A DNA stretch of 64,000 nucleotides. Source: Arthrobacter crusticola (GTDB taxonomy: Bacteria; Actinomycetota; Actinomycetes; Actinomycetales; Micrococcaceae). Made by a program: the position numbers and the translations under genes. The notes below the pieces were generated by a model, which made no database searches, was not told where the DNA came from, and was given only the letters and a program-made list of their open reading frames with translations. Where the stretch lies: NCBI RefSeq assembly GCF_004357995.1, contig NZ_SMTK01000003.1, positions 62,001 to 126,000 of the forward strand, read 5' to 3'. This document shows positions 32,843-41,641 of the stretch, piece after piece. Positions within the stretch are counted from its first letter, which is position 1. Every line of letters begins with the position of its first letter.

Positions 32843-32969
32843 CGGATCACCGTCGCACTCCTACGGTGATGGGCCGGGTCCGGAAGGTGGCCGGTGGGGG
32901 AAGCTCCAGTGAATACCAGGAGCCGCCCGCGCACCCCGGCGGCCGGCCGGGGCGTCTGTGGTCAGCGGT

Positions 32970-35207
32970 TCAACGGCCGAAGCGGCGCAGGCGCAGCGAG
33001 TTGGCCACCACCAGCACCGAACTCGCCGCCATGGCGGCGCCGGCCAGAATGGGGTTCAGCAGGCCCAGCGCGGCAATCGGTATTCCGATCACGTTATAGA
33101 AGAAGGCCCAGAAAAGGTTCGTCTTAATAGTGGCCAGGGTGCGGCGGGACAGCCGGACGGCCTGGGCCACCTGTTCGAGGCTGCTTCCCATGACGGTGAT
33201 GTCCGCGGCCTCGATGGCCACGTCGGTGCCCGAGCCCATCGCGATCCCGAGGTCGGCCTGGGCGAGCGCCGGCGCGTCGTTCACGCCGTCCCCGGCCATG
33301 GCGACTGTCGCACCCTCCTGCTGGAGTGCACGGATCACCGCCACCTTGCCTTCCGGCAGCACGCCGGCACGCACGTCGGCCGGGGGGATGCCGACCTCAG
33401 CGGCCACGCGGGCCGCGGCGGCCGCATTGTCCCCGGTGAGCAGGATCGGCCGCAGGCCCAGCTCCTTCAGCTGCCGGACGGCCCGAGCCGACCCGTCCTT
33501 CACCGTGTCGGTGAGGGAGACCACTCCGGCCACGGCGCCGTCCACGGCGACCCAGACGGCCGTGGCGCCCGCGCTCTCGGCCACCCCGAACACCCCGGAC
33601 TCGGCGGCTCCGGGGAGAATGCCGTGCTCGTGAAGCCAGCCGGTCCGGCCCACGACCACGTCCAGCCCCTCGACGGTGCCGCGGACGCCGCCGCCGGGGG
33701 CACTGGTGAACGCGGTGACCGCGGGCAGGGCGCTGGTGCGGGCGGCGATGGCCGCGCCGATCGGGTGTTCACTGGCGGCTTCGACCGCTCCAGCGAGGCG
33801 CAGCAGCTCGTCGGATCCGTAGCGGCCGAGGACCTCGACCCCGCTGACGGACAGGCGGCCACTGGTGATGGTGCCCGTCTTGTCCAGCACGATGGTGTCG
33901 ATGGTGCGGGTGTCCTCAAGCACCTGGGGGCCGCGGATCAGGATGCCAAGCTGCGCGCCCCGCCCGGAACCGGTCAGCAATGCCGTCGGCGTGGCGAGGC
34001 CGAGCGCGCAGGGGCAGGCGATGACCAGTACGGCGACCGCTGCGGTGAAGGCGCCCTGGAGGTCCCCGGTGAGGAGCATCCAGGCGGTGAAGGTGACGAC
34101 GGCGATACCGAGGACGACCGGCACGAAGACGGCGCTGATGCGGTCGGCAAGGCGCGCGATCCGGGCCTTGCCGCTTTGGGCCTGGCTGACCAGCCGGCCC
34201 ATTCGCGCCAACGTCGTCTCGCTGCCGACCCGGGTGGCCTGAACGACGAGCCGGCCCGAGGTGTTCATGGTGGCACCGGTGACGCGGTCCCCGGGCCCGA
34301 CCTCCACCGGGAGGAACTCACCGGTCAACAGGGAGGTGTCGACGGCGCTGTGCCCGTGGGCCACCACGCCGTCGGTGGGGATCTTCTCGCCGGGGCGCAC
34401 CACGATCTCGTCCCCCGGGATGAGCTGGGAGGCCGGGATGCCGAGTTCAATGCGTTCGCCGTCGACGGTGCGCAGTACGCGGGCGTCCTTCGCTCCGAGG
34501 TTCAGCAGCGACGTCAGGGCGTGCCCGGCCCGCTGCTTGGCGTTGGCCTCGAGGTAGCGGCCGAGCAGGAGGAAGGTCACGATAACCGCGGCGACCTCGA
34601 AGTAAAGGGCGTGTGCCCCCATGTCCATGCCGGGGTGGGCGGTCAGATCCGGCTCCGAGAGGAGTTGCCACGCCGAGAAACCAAAGGCTGCGGCCACCCC
34701 GATGGACACCAGGGTGTCCATGGTGGAGGCGCCGTGGCGGGCGTTGACGAGGGCGGCGCGGTGGAAGGTCCAGGCGGCCCAGGTGGCCACCGGCGCCGAC
34801 AGGGCGAAGGCGATCCAGCCCCATCCCGGGAACTGCAGTGCAGGAACCATCGAGATCAGCAGGACGGGCACTGTCAGGACGGCGGCGGTGAGCAGGCGGG
34901 GGCGCAGGCGGGCGGCCGTGGGAGCTCCGTCCTCGCCGTCCTGGACTCCCGGCTCCCCGGGGTCCTTGAGGTGGGCGGAGTAGCCCGTGGCCTTGACGGT
35001 GTCGAGCAGCACCTGGTCCGGCACGCCGGCCGGAACGCGCACCACGGCAGACTCAAGTGGGAGATTGACGCTGGCCTCGACGCCCTCGAGTTTGCCCAGT
35101 TTGCGCTCGACACGGCTGACGCAGGAGGCGCAGGTCATTCCCTGGATGGCCAGTTCGACCACCCGGGTTTCCGGGGCCGGCGCCGGCCTGTCAGCTCGGG
35201 TTGTCAT
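32970..35207 (-). CDS. copA: Copper-translocating P1B-type ATPase
   Basis: A 745-residue heavy-metal ATPase that exports Cu(I). An N-terminal metal-binding domain carries GMTCASC (Cys26 and Cys29). Eight hydrophobic spans follow, including the metal-site motif [12 protein letters not shown]. The phosphorylation motif is DKTGTIT, and the hinge is [10 protein letters not shown]. It overlaps the copper chaperone gene by 4 bp and is the last gene of csoR-copZ-copA, under the CsoR operator at 35816. The single N-terminal metal domain and the short C-terminus (LRLRRFGR) are typical of actinobacterial CopA. Confidence 0.95.
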   Translation of the reverse strand: MTTRADRPAPAPETRVVELAIQGMTCASCVSRVERKLGKLEGVEASVNLPLESAVVRVPAGVPDQVLLDTVKATGYSAHLKDPGEPGVQDGEDGAPTAARLRPRLLTAAVLTVPVLLISMVPALQFPGWGWIAFALSAPVATWAAWTFHRAALVNARHGASTMDTLVSIGVAAAFGFSAWQLLSEPDLTAHPGMDMGAHALYFEVAAVIVTFLLLGRYLEANAKQRAGHALTSLLNLGAKDARVLRTVDGERIELGIPASQLIPGDEIVVRPGEKIPTDGVVAHGHSAVDTSLLTGEFLPVEVGPGDRVTGATMNTSGRLVVQATRVGSETTLARMGRLVSQAQSGKARIARLADRISAVFVPVVLGIAVVTFTAWMLLTGDLQGAFTAAVAVLVIACPCALGLATPTALLTGSGRGAQLGILIRGPQVLEDTRTIDTIVLDKTGTITSGRLSVSGVEVLGRYGSDELLRLAGAVEAASEHPIGAAIAARTSALPAVTAFTSAPGGGVRGTVEGLDVVVGRTGWLHEHGILPGAAESGVFGVAESAGATAVWVAVDGAVAGVVSLTDTVKDGSARAVRQLKELGLRPILLTGDNAAAAARVAAEVGIPPADVRAGVLPEGKVAVIRALQQEGATVAMAGDGVNDAPALAQADLGIAMGSGTDVAIEAADITVMGSSLEQVAQAVRLSRRTLATIKTNLFWAFFYNVIGIPIAALGLLNPILAGAAMAASSVLVVANSLRLRRFGR

Positions 35208-35428
35208 GCGTCGTTGGAGACCAGGAGGTAGCCGGCCTCGGCGACGGCTTCGCCGATGGAGGCCGGGGTCAGCGGACCCGCGGAAGTGACGGTGGCCGTG
35301 GAGATTCCGTCCTTGTTCAGGTCGATCTCAACGCCCTGAACCCCGTCGAGGGACTGCAGTTCGCTGGTGACGGCATCGACGCAGTGGCCGCAGGTCATTC
35401 CGGAGATGCTGACGGTGGTGGTTGTCAT
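35204..35428 (-). CDS. copZ: Copper chaperone, heavy-metal-associated domain protein
   Basis: A 74-residue CopZ-like HMA-domain protein, the usual size. The metal site is MTCGHC (Cys13 and Cys16) in the first loop of a ferredoxin-like fold, with the partner segment IDLNKDG. It carries Cu(I) to CopA or buffers it. AAGGAG lies upstream of the ATG. It overlaps copA by ATGA and follows csoR by 31 nt. Confidence 0.93.
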   Translation of the reverse strand: MTTTTVSISGMTCGHCVDAVTSELQSLDGVQGVEIDLNKDGISTATVTSAGPLTPASIGEAVAEAGYLLVSNDA

Positions 35429-35459
35429 GGTGTGCTCCTTGGCTGGTGATGGGTGGGAC

Positions 35460-35795
35460 TCAGCGCAGCAGGCGGCCGATGGCGGCAGCCGCCTCCTGCA
35501 CCTTGTCCTGGACGAGATCGGGGTTCCCCGTGGCCTGGGACTCCTGGGCCGCGTCCACGACGCAATGGGCGATGTGGTCCTCGAGCAGGCCCAGGCTGAC
35601 CGCATGCAGGGCCTTGTTGATCGCCGCCACCTGGGTGAGGATGTCGATGCAGTACTTTTCCTCGTCGACCATGCGGGCGATGCCGCGGACCTGTCCCTCG
35701 ATGCGCTTCAGGCGTTTAAGGTACGCGTCCTTCTCGCCGCTGTAGCCGTGCGTTGCCGGCGCGGCGGCGGATGCTGTGGTGATTTCCTGGGTCAT
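35460..35795 (-). CDS. csoR: Copper-sensing transcriptional repressor CsoR
   Basis: A 111-residue DUF156/CsoR-family repressor, all helical. The copper ligands Cys49, His74 and Cys78 are present in the C-H-C pattern that defines copper sensors. The start is ATG at 35795 with GGAGGAGG upstream. An ~18-residue disordered N-terminus precedes the first helix. It heads the cop operon and has a perfect GC-rich operator just upstream, so Cu(I) binding should release repression. Confidence 0.95.
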   Translation of the reverse strand: MTQEITTASAAAPATHGYSGEKDAYLKRLKRIEGQVRGIARMVDEEKYCIDILTQVAAINKALHAVSLGLLEDHIAHCVVDAAQESQATGNPDLVQDKVQEAAAAIGRLLR

Positions 35796-35815
35796 GGTGC
35801 CTCCTCCGGTCAATC

Positions 35816-35832
35816 ATACCCCGAGGGGGTAT
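35816..35832. promoter_or_regulatory. CsoR operator
   Basis: The perfect inverted repeat ATACCCC-GAG-GGGGTAT lies 20 bp upstream of the csoR ATG. This is the known form of CsoR/RcnR-family operators: a G/C run flanked by AT. A TATGAT -10 box on the minus strand (35813-35818) overlaps its edge, so bound CsoR would block the promoter. Confidence 0.85.
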
Positions 35833-35899
35833 CGGAGGGAAAGCGTGCGCCGGGGCCGGCCCGCAGGGCGCGGGCTGCGGGTCCTTTGTTCGATGCCGT

Positions 35900-37108
35900 T
35901 CAGGAGCCGACGCGCGCGGTCAGCAGCTGCTGCAGTCCTTCCGGGGACAGTGCCTGCTGGAGCGCCAGGACCTCGGCGCCCCGGACACCCACCGTCTCAG
36001 CGCGGGAACTTGATTCAACGCGCAGCGACCGGGTGGCCAGGGGCAGCGCGCGGTGGTAGATGGCCGAGCGGATCCCGGCCAGGAGTTCCTCATTCAGTTC
36101 CGCGAACGGCCCGCCGACCACGATGGCGTTGGGGTTGTAGAAACTCACGAGCGTCGCGAGCACCCTTCCGATGCTCTCGGAGGCCTCGCGCACGGCCCGC
36201 CGTGCGAAGGGGTTGCCTTCGGCCGCCAGCCGGGTCACGTCCCGGCTGGTCCGCGCCTCCGCCACTCCCTGGGCCCGCAGCCGGCGCGCCAGGGCGTCTC
36301 CTCCCGCGACGGCCTCGAGGCAGCCCATGTTCCCGCAGGAGCACAGCAGGTCCTCCCCGCCGGGCACCCGGATGTGGCCGATATCCCCGGCCGCGCCCTG
36401 GGCGCCCCGGTGCAGGGCGCCTCCGCTGACGATGCCGCAGCCGATGCCGGTGCTGATCTTGACGTAGAGGATGTGCTCGGAGTCCTCCTTGCGCGCCCAG
36501 TACTCACCCAGCGCCGCGAGGTTGGCGTCATTGTCCACTAGCGTCGGGACGCCGTATCGGTCCGCGAAAAACTCCGGGATGGCGAACCCGTCCCAGCCCG
36601 GCATGATCGGCGGGCGCACCACGGTGCCGGTTCTGTGCTCGACCGGGCCCGGGACGCCGATCCCGATGGCGCGGACCTCCGAGGGACGCTTTCCCGCGGA
36701 GGACAGCAGGCCCTGGAATGCCTCGTCAAGGCCCCCCAGGACCGCTGCGGGGCCGTCGGCGATCCGCAGGTCGTAGGAAGCGGAGGCGAGGGGAACGCCC
36801 GCGAGGTCACTCGCCGAGACCCGGCAGTGCGAGGATCCCAGGTCCGCCCCCAGAATCACGCCGGCGGCCCCGTTGAGCCGCAGTTCCCCCGGGGGCCTGC
36901 CGCCCTTGGAGGCGCCTGCCTCCTCGACCACGAGGCCCGCGGCGATCAGCTCCTCGATCCGGGTCGCCACCGTCCCGCGGGACAGGCCCGTGAGCCGGGT
37001 CAGATAGGCCCGGGTGCACCGGGGCTGCCGGGCGATGGCGTGCAGGAGGGCACTGAGGTCGGCGTGCGCCAACGGGAGGGCCGCGGGGCGTCCGGTAGGG
37101 GAGGTCAT
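35900..37108 (-). CDS. ROK-family transcriptional regulator
   Basis: A 402-residue ROK repressor with an N-terminal winged helix (about residues 20-68, CTRAYLTRLTGLSRGTVATRIEEL) and a ROK domain. The domain has VILGADLGSSHCRV, PPIMPGWD, NDAN and the zinc cluster CSCGNMGCLE. It is clearly related to the ROK protein at 9.5 kb (shared PPIMPGWD and CGNxGCLEA). It is divergent from the ten-gene sugar operon and is its probable regulator. The intergenic region is unusually AT-rich. AGGA lies 7 nt before the ATG at 37108. Confidence 0.9.
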   Translation of the reverse strand: MTSPTGRPAALPLAHADLSALLHAIARQPRCTRAYLTRLTGLSRGTVATRIEELIAAGLVVEEAGASKGGRPPGELRLNGAAGVILGADLGSSHCRVSASDLAGVPLASASYDLRIADGPAAVLGGLDEAFQGLLSSAGKRPSEVRAIGIGVPGPVEHRTGTVVRPPIMPGWDGFAIPEFFADRYGVPTLVDNDANLAALGEYWARKEDSEHILYVKISTGIGCGIVSGGALHRGAQGAAGDIGHIRVPGGEDLLCSCGNMGCLEAVAGGDALARRLRAQGVAEARTSRDVTRLAAEGNPFARRAVREASESIGRVLATLVSFYNPNAIVVGGPFAELNEELLAGIRSAIYHRALPLATRSLRVESSSRAETVGVRGAEVLALQQALSPEGLQQLLTARVGS

Positions 37109-37194
37109 GGAAGTATCCTGCCATTGTTTAGCCAATTTTTGAATAACTTTAACCATTTGTCTACATATCAAACAGAACATATGCTCAGAGTGGT

Positions 37195-37209
37195 ACTGGT
37201 GATACCAGT
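37195..37209. promoter_or_regulatory. Inverted repeat in the ROK/sugar-operon control region
   Basis: ACTGG-TGATA-CCAGT is a perfect inverted repeat 36 bp upstream of the operon start, and GTGATAC occurs twice as a direct repeat across it. The adjacent stretch 37125-37180 is AT-rich against the high-GC background. Probably a promoter-operator for the ROK regulator; assignment rests on position only. Confidence 0.45.
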
Positions 37210-37244
37210 GATACTTCAGGAAACCATTCGACTTTGGGAGCCAT

Positions 37245-38399
37245 GTGACACAGCTAGGTATTGGCATTGTGGGAACGGGCATGATGGGCCGAATCCACGC
37301 AGACGCCGCGCGCCGGGTCGGTGCACGCGTTGTTGCCGTCGCGGGATCCTCACGCACCTCGGCCGAGCGGGCCGTGCGGGAATGGGCCGGGGGCAGCGCA
37401 GCCCTCGAGGTCGAGGACCTCATCACCCACCCGGACATCGATGTTGTGCACCTCTGCGTGCCCAACCACCTGCATGAGCCGCTCGCCGCGCGGGCCCTCG
37501 AGGCCGGCAAGCACGTTGTCTGCGAAAAGCCCCTCGCCCTGGACCTTGCCGGGGCCCGTGCCCTCGCCGGCAGCGCCCGCACGTCGGGGCTGACCGCAGC
37601 CGTTCCGTTCATCTACCGCTACCACCCGCTCGTCGCCGAGGCCCGGGCGCGGGTTCAGGCCGGTTCGGCGGGCAGCATCCACCTCATCCACGGCTCCTAC
37701 CTCCAAGACTGGCTCTCCAACCCGGAGGACACCAACTGGCGCGTGGATGCCGGAAAGGGCGGCGCGTCGCGGGCCTTCGCCGACATCGGCTCCCACTGGT
37801 GCGACCTCGTGGAGTGGGTCAGCGGCCACCGCATCCAGGAGGTTTCCGCACTCACCAAGACGGCCTACGCGGAACGGCCCGGTGCGGCCGGAACCGCGCC
37901 CGGAGCGGTCTCCACTGAAGACATCGCAAGCGTCGCCTTCCGCACCGATCGGGGCGCCGTCGGTTCGGTCATAATCAGCCAGGTGTCGCCGGGGCGCAAA
38001 AACAGGCTGTGGTTCGAGATCAGCACGGCGAATGTGAGCGTTGGCTTCGACCAGGAACAGCCCGAGACCCTGTGGGTGGGTGGACGCGAAGGGAACCAGG
38101 TTCTCACCCGCGACCCGAACACCCTCTCCCCGGAGGCGGCCGAACTGTCGACGCTTCCCGCCGGGCACCCCCAGGGCTACCACGACGCCTTCCGGGCCTT
38201 TGTCGCCGATGTCTACGCCAGCGTCTCCCACGGCGCCGCCGTGGGCCGGATGCCGACCTTCGAGGACGGACTCCGGGCAGCGGCGATCACCGAGGCGGTT
38301 CTTGCCTCCGCCGAGCGCGGCGCCTGGGTGCGGGTCGGGGACTTCTCCCCGGCGCTGCTCACCGCGTCGGCGGCGGGGGCCTCCCTGCCGGAAAGCTAA
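37245..38399 (+). CDS. Gfo/Idh/MocA family oxidoreductase
   Basis: A 384-residue NAD(P)-dependent sugar dehydrogenase. The Rossmann start is GIGIVGTGMMGRIHADAARR, the family motif EKPLALDLAGA follows at about residue 94, and the C-terminal domain has YLQDWLSNPEDTNWR and FADIGSHWCDLVEW with the catalytic His. The protein resembles ThuB-type enzymes that form 3-keto-sugars in operons with ThuA. GGGAG precedes the GTG start. It is the first gene of the plus-strand operon. Likely reaction: oxidation of a glycoside or free sugar to a keto-sugar. Confidence 0.88.
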   Translation: MTQLGIGIVGTGMMGRIHADAARRVGARVVAVAGSSRTSAERAVREWAGGSAALEVEDLITHPDIDVVHLCVPNHLHEPLAARALEAGKHVVCEKPLALDLAGARALAGSARTSGLTAAVPFIYRYHPLVAEARARVQAGSAGSIHLIHGSYLQDWLSNPEDTNWRVDAGKGGASRAFADIGSHWCDLVEWVSGHRIQEVSALTKTAYAERPGAAGTAPGAVSTEDIASVAFRTDRGAVGSVIISQVSPGRKNRLWFEISTANVSVGFDQEQPETLWVGGREGNQVLTRDPNTLSPEAAELSTLPAGHPQGYHDAFRAFVADVYASVSHGAAVGRMPTFEDGLRAAAITEAVLASAERGAWVRVGDFSPALLTASAAGASLPES

Positions 38400-38457
38400 C
38401 CGTCCGCAGCTCCCTCAGCGTTCCTCCATGCACAACACCACGACAAGGAAGTCAACG

Positions 38458-39747
38458 ATGAAGAAACCAGCTTCGACCCGGGCGGCGGCCGCCGCCGCCG
38501 CAATCCTGGCCCTGGCAGTGACGGGATGCACCGGAGCCGCGCCGGATGCTGCGGAAAAGGGGTCCGACGGCCTCCGCTACCTCATCAGCCAGCCGGAACG
38601 ACCCTCGGAACTCGATGCGATCCGGTCCGACCTGGAGGAGTTCGAGAAGGAATCCGGAATCGAGGTGACCCTCGACGTCCTGCCGCTGGAGAACCTCCGC
38701 ACCGTCCTGCAGACGCAGCTTCGCTCCGGTGAAGGCCCGGACGTCTTCAACTACGACACGGGCCCCGGCTTCGCCGGCACCCTCGCCGAGGCGGGACTCC
38801 TGTACGACCTCACCGACGCGTACCAGGATAACGACTGGAAGATCTACGACTTCGCCCGGGAGCGGGTCACCTTCGACGGGAAGATCTCCGGCGTGCCGAC
38901 CCAGCTGGAGGAGGTAGGCATCTTCTACAACAAGGACCTGTTCAAAAAGCACGGCGTGCAGGAGCCGAAGAACCTCTCCGACCTCCAAAAGGCCGCGGAA
39001 ACCTTCACCGCGGCCGGCGTGACCCCCTTCGCCGTCAATGACAAGGAAGGCTGGCAGGGCGGCCACCTGTTCAGCATGGCCCTGTCCAGCCGCGTCGGTC
39101 CGGACGGGATGGAGAAGCTGCTCGACGGCAGCATGCCGTGGACCTCGCCGGAGGTGGTTGCCGCCCTGGAGACCTGGAGCGGCTTCGCCAAGGACGGACA
39201 CCTGCCCGACTCTCCCAACGCCCTGACCTACGACAACGGCAACGCCCTGTTCTACAAGGGCGACGCCGCCATGAACCCCACCGGCAGCTGGCTCATCTCC
39301 TCACTGCAGGAGACGGTGGACTTCGAGGTCGGGTTCCTTCCCTTCCCCGCCGAGGACGGCCCCGGCATCTTCACCGGCGGCCTCGGCGGCGGAAGCTTCG
39401 TCTCGGCCGATACGGAAAACCCCGAAGGCGCCGTCGAACTTTTGGACTACCTCCAGTCCGAAGAGCACGGGCGCTGGCAGGTCGAAACCATCGGCACCAT
39501 CCCGGCCTTCCCGGTGGATACCGAAGGGCTCGAGGTTTCCCCGCTGTTCGCCCAGGTCATCGAGGATACGGCGAAGATCGCCGAAGGCTCGGGCGAGTTC
39601 GGCTACAACATCGACGTCCTGACCACCGACACCTTCAACAAGACCATGTGGGACGGCTTCCAGGGCATCCTCACAGGCCAGAAGACCGCCGAGGCCGTCG
39701 CCCAGGACCTCCAGACCGCAAGCAAGCAAGCTGCCGAGGACAAGTGA
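38458..39747 (+). CDS. Extracellular solute-binding protein, family 1 (sugar ABC transporter), copy A
   Basis: A 429-residue exported lipoprotein with signal peptide and lipobox VTGC near residue 24. The two-lobe binding domain runs to the end, and the sequence ISQPERPSELDAIRSDLEEFEKESG is typical of COG1653 binders for oligosaccharides. It is closely related along its length to the second binding protein at 44.3 kb (shared RTVLQTQLRSGEGPD, KEGWQGGHL and PFPAEDGPGIF segments). AAGGAAG precedes the ATG. It feeds the two permeases that follow; no ATPase gene is present in this locus. Confidence 0.92.
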   Translation: MKKPASTRAAAAAAAILALAVTGCTGAAPDAAEKGSDGLRYLISQPERPSELDAIRSDLEEFEKESGIEVTLDVLPLENLRTVLQTQLRSGEGPDVFNYDTGPGFAGTLAEAGLLYDLTDAYQDNDWKIYDFARERVTFDGKISGVPTQLEEVGIFYNKDLFKKHGVQEPKNLSDLQKAAETFTAAGVTPFAVNDKEGWQGGHLFSMALSSRVGPDGMEKLLDGSMPWTSPEVVAALETWSGFAKDGHLPDSPNALTYDNGNALFYKGDAAMNPTGSWLISSLQETVDFEVGFLPFPAEDGPGIFTGGLGGGSFVSADTENPEGAVELLDYLQSEEHGRWQVETIGTIPAFPVDTEGLEVSPLFAQVIEDTAKIAEGSGEFGYNIDVLTTDTFNKTMWDGFQGILTGQKTAEAVAQDLQTASKQAAEDK

Positions 39748-39748
39748 C

Positions 39749-40672
39749 ATGAGCACACCCATTTCCATGACGACTCCCAAGGTCACCCGGCGGGCCCAGA
39801 CCCGCCTGGGCATCGCGCTCATCAGCCCGCTGATGCTCCTGGTGATTGTGTTTTTCCTCTTCCCGCTCGGGAACGCCATCTACTATTCCTTCGTCGACTT
39901 CGACGGAATCGACCCGACGCCTGCCTTCGTGGGCCTGCAGAACTACACCCGGCTGCTCACCGACCCCGAGGTGTGGCACGCCCTGGGCAACAACGCCATC
40001 TGGATCGTCATCGGCACGGCGGGTCCGCTGCTGATCGGCCTCGCGCAGGCGCTGCTGCTCTGGAAGGTCCGCCACGCCGGGGTGTTCTACCGGCTCGCGT
40101 TCTTCCTGCCGTACGTCCTTCCCCAGGTCGCCATCGGCATCGTCTGGGGCTGGATCTACGATCCGGTCAGCGGGTGGGTCAACAAGGCGCTGCAGGTCGT
40201 CGGGCTGGACTCCCTGGCCACCGGCTGGCTGGGCAACCCGAACACGGCACTCTACGCGGTCCTGGCCACCGCCATCTGGGCCACGACCGGCTTCGTGCTC
40301 ATCATCTTCCTCTCCGCGCTGCGCAATGTTGACGGGGCGCTCATGGACGCCTCCCGGCTCGACGGCGTCAACGCCGTCCAGCAGCTGGTGTACATCATCC
40401 TGCCCCAGATCATGCCCGTGTTCCTCATGGTCACCACCGTGACCCTCGTAGGCGGGTTCAGCGTCTTCGACATCATCTTCATCATGACCGGCGGAGGCCC
40501 CGCCAATGCGACGAACGTCATTGGCACCTACGCCTACACCAATGCCTTCCAGCTCAGCCAGATCAGCTACGGCACGACCCTCGCGCTGCTGATCACCGCG
40601 CTCTCGGTGCCCTTCGCCGTGGCGCTCAACCGGCTGCAGCGGCGGCTCTCTCTCCAAGGAACAGGCGCATGA
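39749..40672 (+). CDS. Sugar ABC transporter permease (MalF-like)
   Basis: A 307-residue inner-membrane permease with six transmembrane segments. The EAA-like loop is DGALMDASRLDGVNAVQQLVYIILPQI. It starts with ATG one base after the binding-protein stop and overlaps the next permease by 4 bp. Carbohydrate uptake porter type 1 (CUT1), usually specific for di- and oligosaccharides, glycerol-phosphate or similar. The cognate ATPase would be a shared MsmK/MalK-type protein encoded elsewhere. Confidence 0.92.
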   Translation: MSTPISMTTPKVTRRAQTRLGIALISPLMLLVIVFFLFPLGNAIYYSFVDFDGIDPTPAFVGLQNYTRLLTDPEVWHALGNNAIWIVIGTAGPLLIGLAQALLLWKVRHAGVFYRLAFFLPYVLPQVAIGIVWGWIYDPVSGWVNKALQVVGLDSLATGWLGNPNTALYAVLATAIWATTGFVLIIFLSALRNVDGALMDASRLDGVNAVQQLVYIILPQIMPVFLMVTTVTLVGGFSVFDIIFIMTGGGPANATNVIGTYAYTNAFQLSQISYGTTLALLITALSVPFAVALNRLQRRLSLQGTGA

Positions 40673-41583
40673 CCACCACAACGGCACTGAAGCACATCGA
40701 GACGGACCCCGCGCCCCGGCGGACGGCCCGGGTATCCCGGAAAGACAACGGAATGTCCCCTCGGCGCCGGACCGCGCTGACCGGAAAACACCTCCTGCTG
40801 ATCGTGCTCTCGGCGGTCTCGCTCTTCCCGGTGATCCTGGTGATCTCCACGGCGCTGAAATCCGAAGCCGAGGTACGCACCGACCCGTTCAGCCTGTTCA
40901 CCTCGTTCTCCCTGGAGAACCTCCAGAACGCGTGGGTCGTGGGAGACTTCGGCAGCTACCTGCTCAACAGCATCCTGCTGAGCGTGCCCAGCACCCTGCT
41001 CGTGGTCGTCCTCTCCACGATGGCCGGCTACACCTTCGCCCGGCTTCCCTTCCGCGGGCGCACCGTGGCGTTCTACCTGGTGGTCCTCGGGCTCCTCGTT
41101 CCGTTCTTCGCCTACATGATTCCGCTGTACTTCCAGCTCCGCGGGCTCGGGCTCCTCGATACCCTTCCCGGGGCCATCCTGGTGCTCACCTCCACCGGGG
41201 TGTCCTTCGGAACCTTCTTCATGAGGGCGTTCTTCTCGGACCTCCCCCTTGAACTCGAGCAGGCGGCCCGGATGGACGGGGCGTCGGAGTGGCAGATCTT
41301 CGTGAAGGTCATGCTCCCGCTGGTCTCCTCCGGTGCGGGCGCCCTCGGTGTCTTCACCTTCATCCAGAACTGGAACAACTTCCTCGTGCCGCTGCTGTAC
41401 CTGCCGGGCGGGGAGTTCCGACCCCTCACCACCGGGCTCTACCAGTTCACCGGCGGACGCTCCCTCGACATCGGCCCGCTGGCGGCCGGAACCCTGATCA
41501 CGATCATCCCCGTCGTCGTCCTGTTCCTGGTCATGCAGCGCCAGGTCGCCGAAGGCTTCATCTCCGGCGCCGTCAAGGGCTGA
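40669..41583 (+). CDS. Sugar ABC transporter permease (MalG-like)
   Basis: A 304-residue CUT1 permease. A hydrophilic ~35-residue N-terminus precedes six transmembrane segments, and the EAA loop is LELEQAARMDGASEWQIFVKVMLPL. ATG overlaps the previous stop codon as ATGA. It forms the channel with the MalF-like protein and the two binding proteins of the locus. Confidence 0.92.
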   Translation: MTTTTALKHIETDPAPRRTARVSRKDNGMSPRRRTALTGKHLLLIVLSAVSLFPVILVISTALKSEAEVRTDPFSLFTSFSLENLQNAWVVGDFGSYLLNSILLSVPSTLLVVVLSTMAGYTFARLPFRGRTVAFYLVVLGLLVPFFAYMIPLYFQLRGLGLLDTLPGAILVLTSTGVSFGTFFMRAFFSDLPLELEQAARMDGASEWQIFVKVMLPLVSSGAGALGVFTFIQNWNNFLVPLLYLPGGEFRPLTTGLYQFTGGRSLDIGPLAAGTLITIIPVVVLFLVMQRQVAEGFISGAVKG

Positions 41584-41641
41584 GCCGGTACCAACCTCCC
41601 TCTCCAAAACCAGCACCACCAACACGAAGGACATGCGCTCC

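Noticed and set aside
32958..35231. 757-residue open frame antisense to copA
   Set aside because: Composition is Gly/Glu/His-rich without any motif, while the opposite strand encodes a complete copper ATPase.
37125..37244. Horizontally acquired AT-rich island
   Set aside because: The AT-rich stretch is confined to the control region between two divergent genes; the flanking genes have normal high-GC codon use and there are no mobile-element features.
35900..37612. Longer N-terminus for the second ROK regulator
   Set aside because: The extension would cover the AT-rich promoter region and much of the divergent gene; the ATG at 37108 has a ribosome site and matches the start expected for the family.
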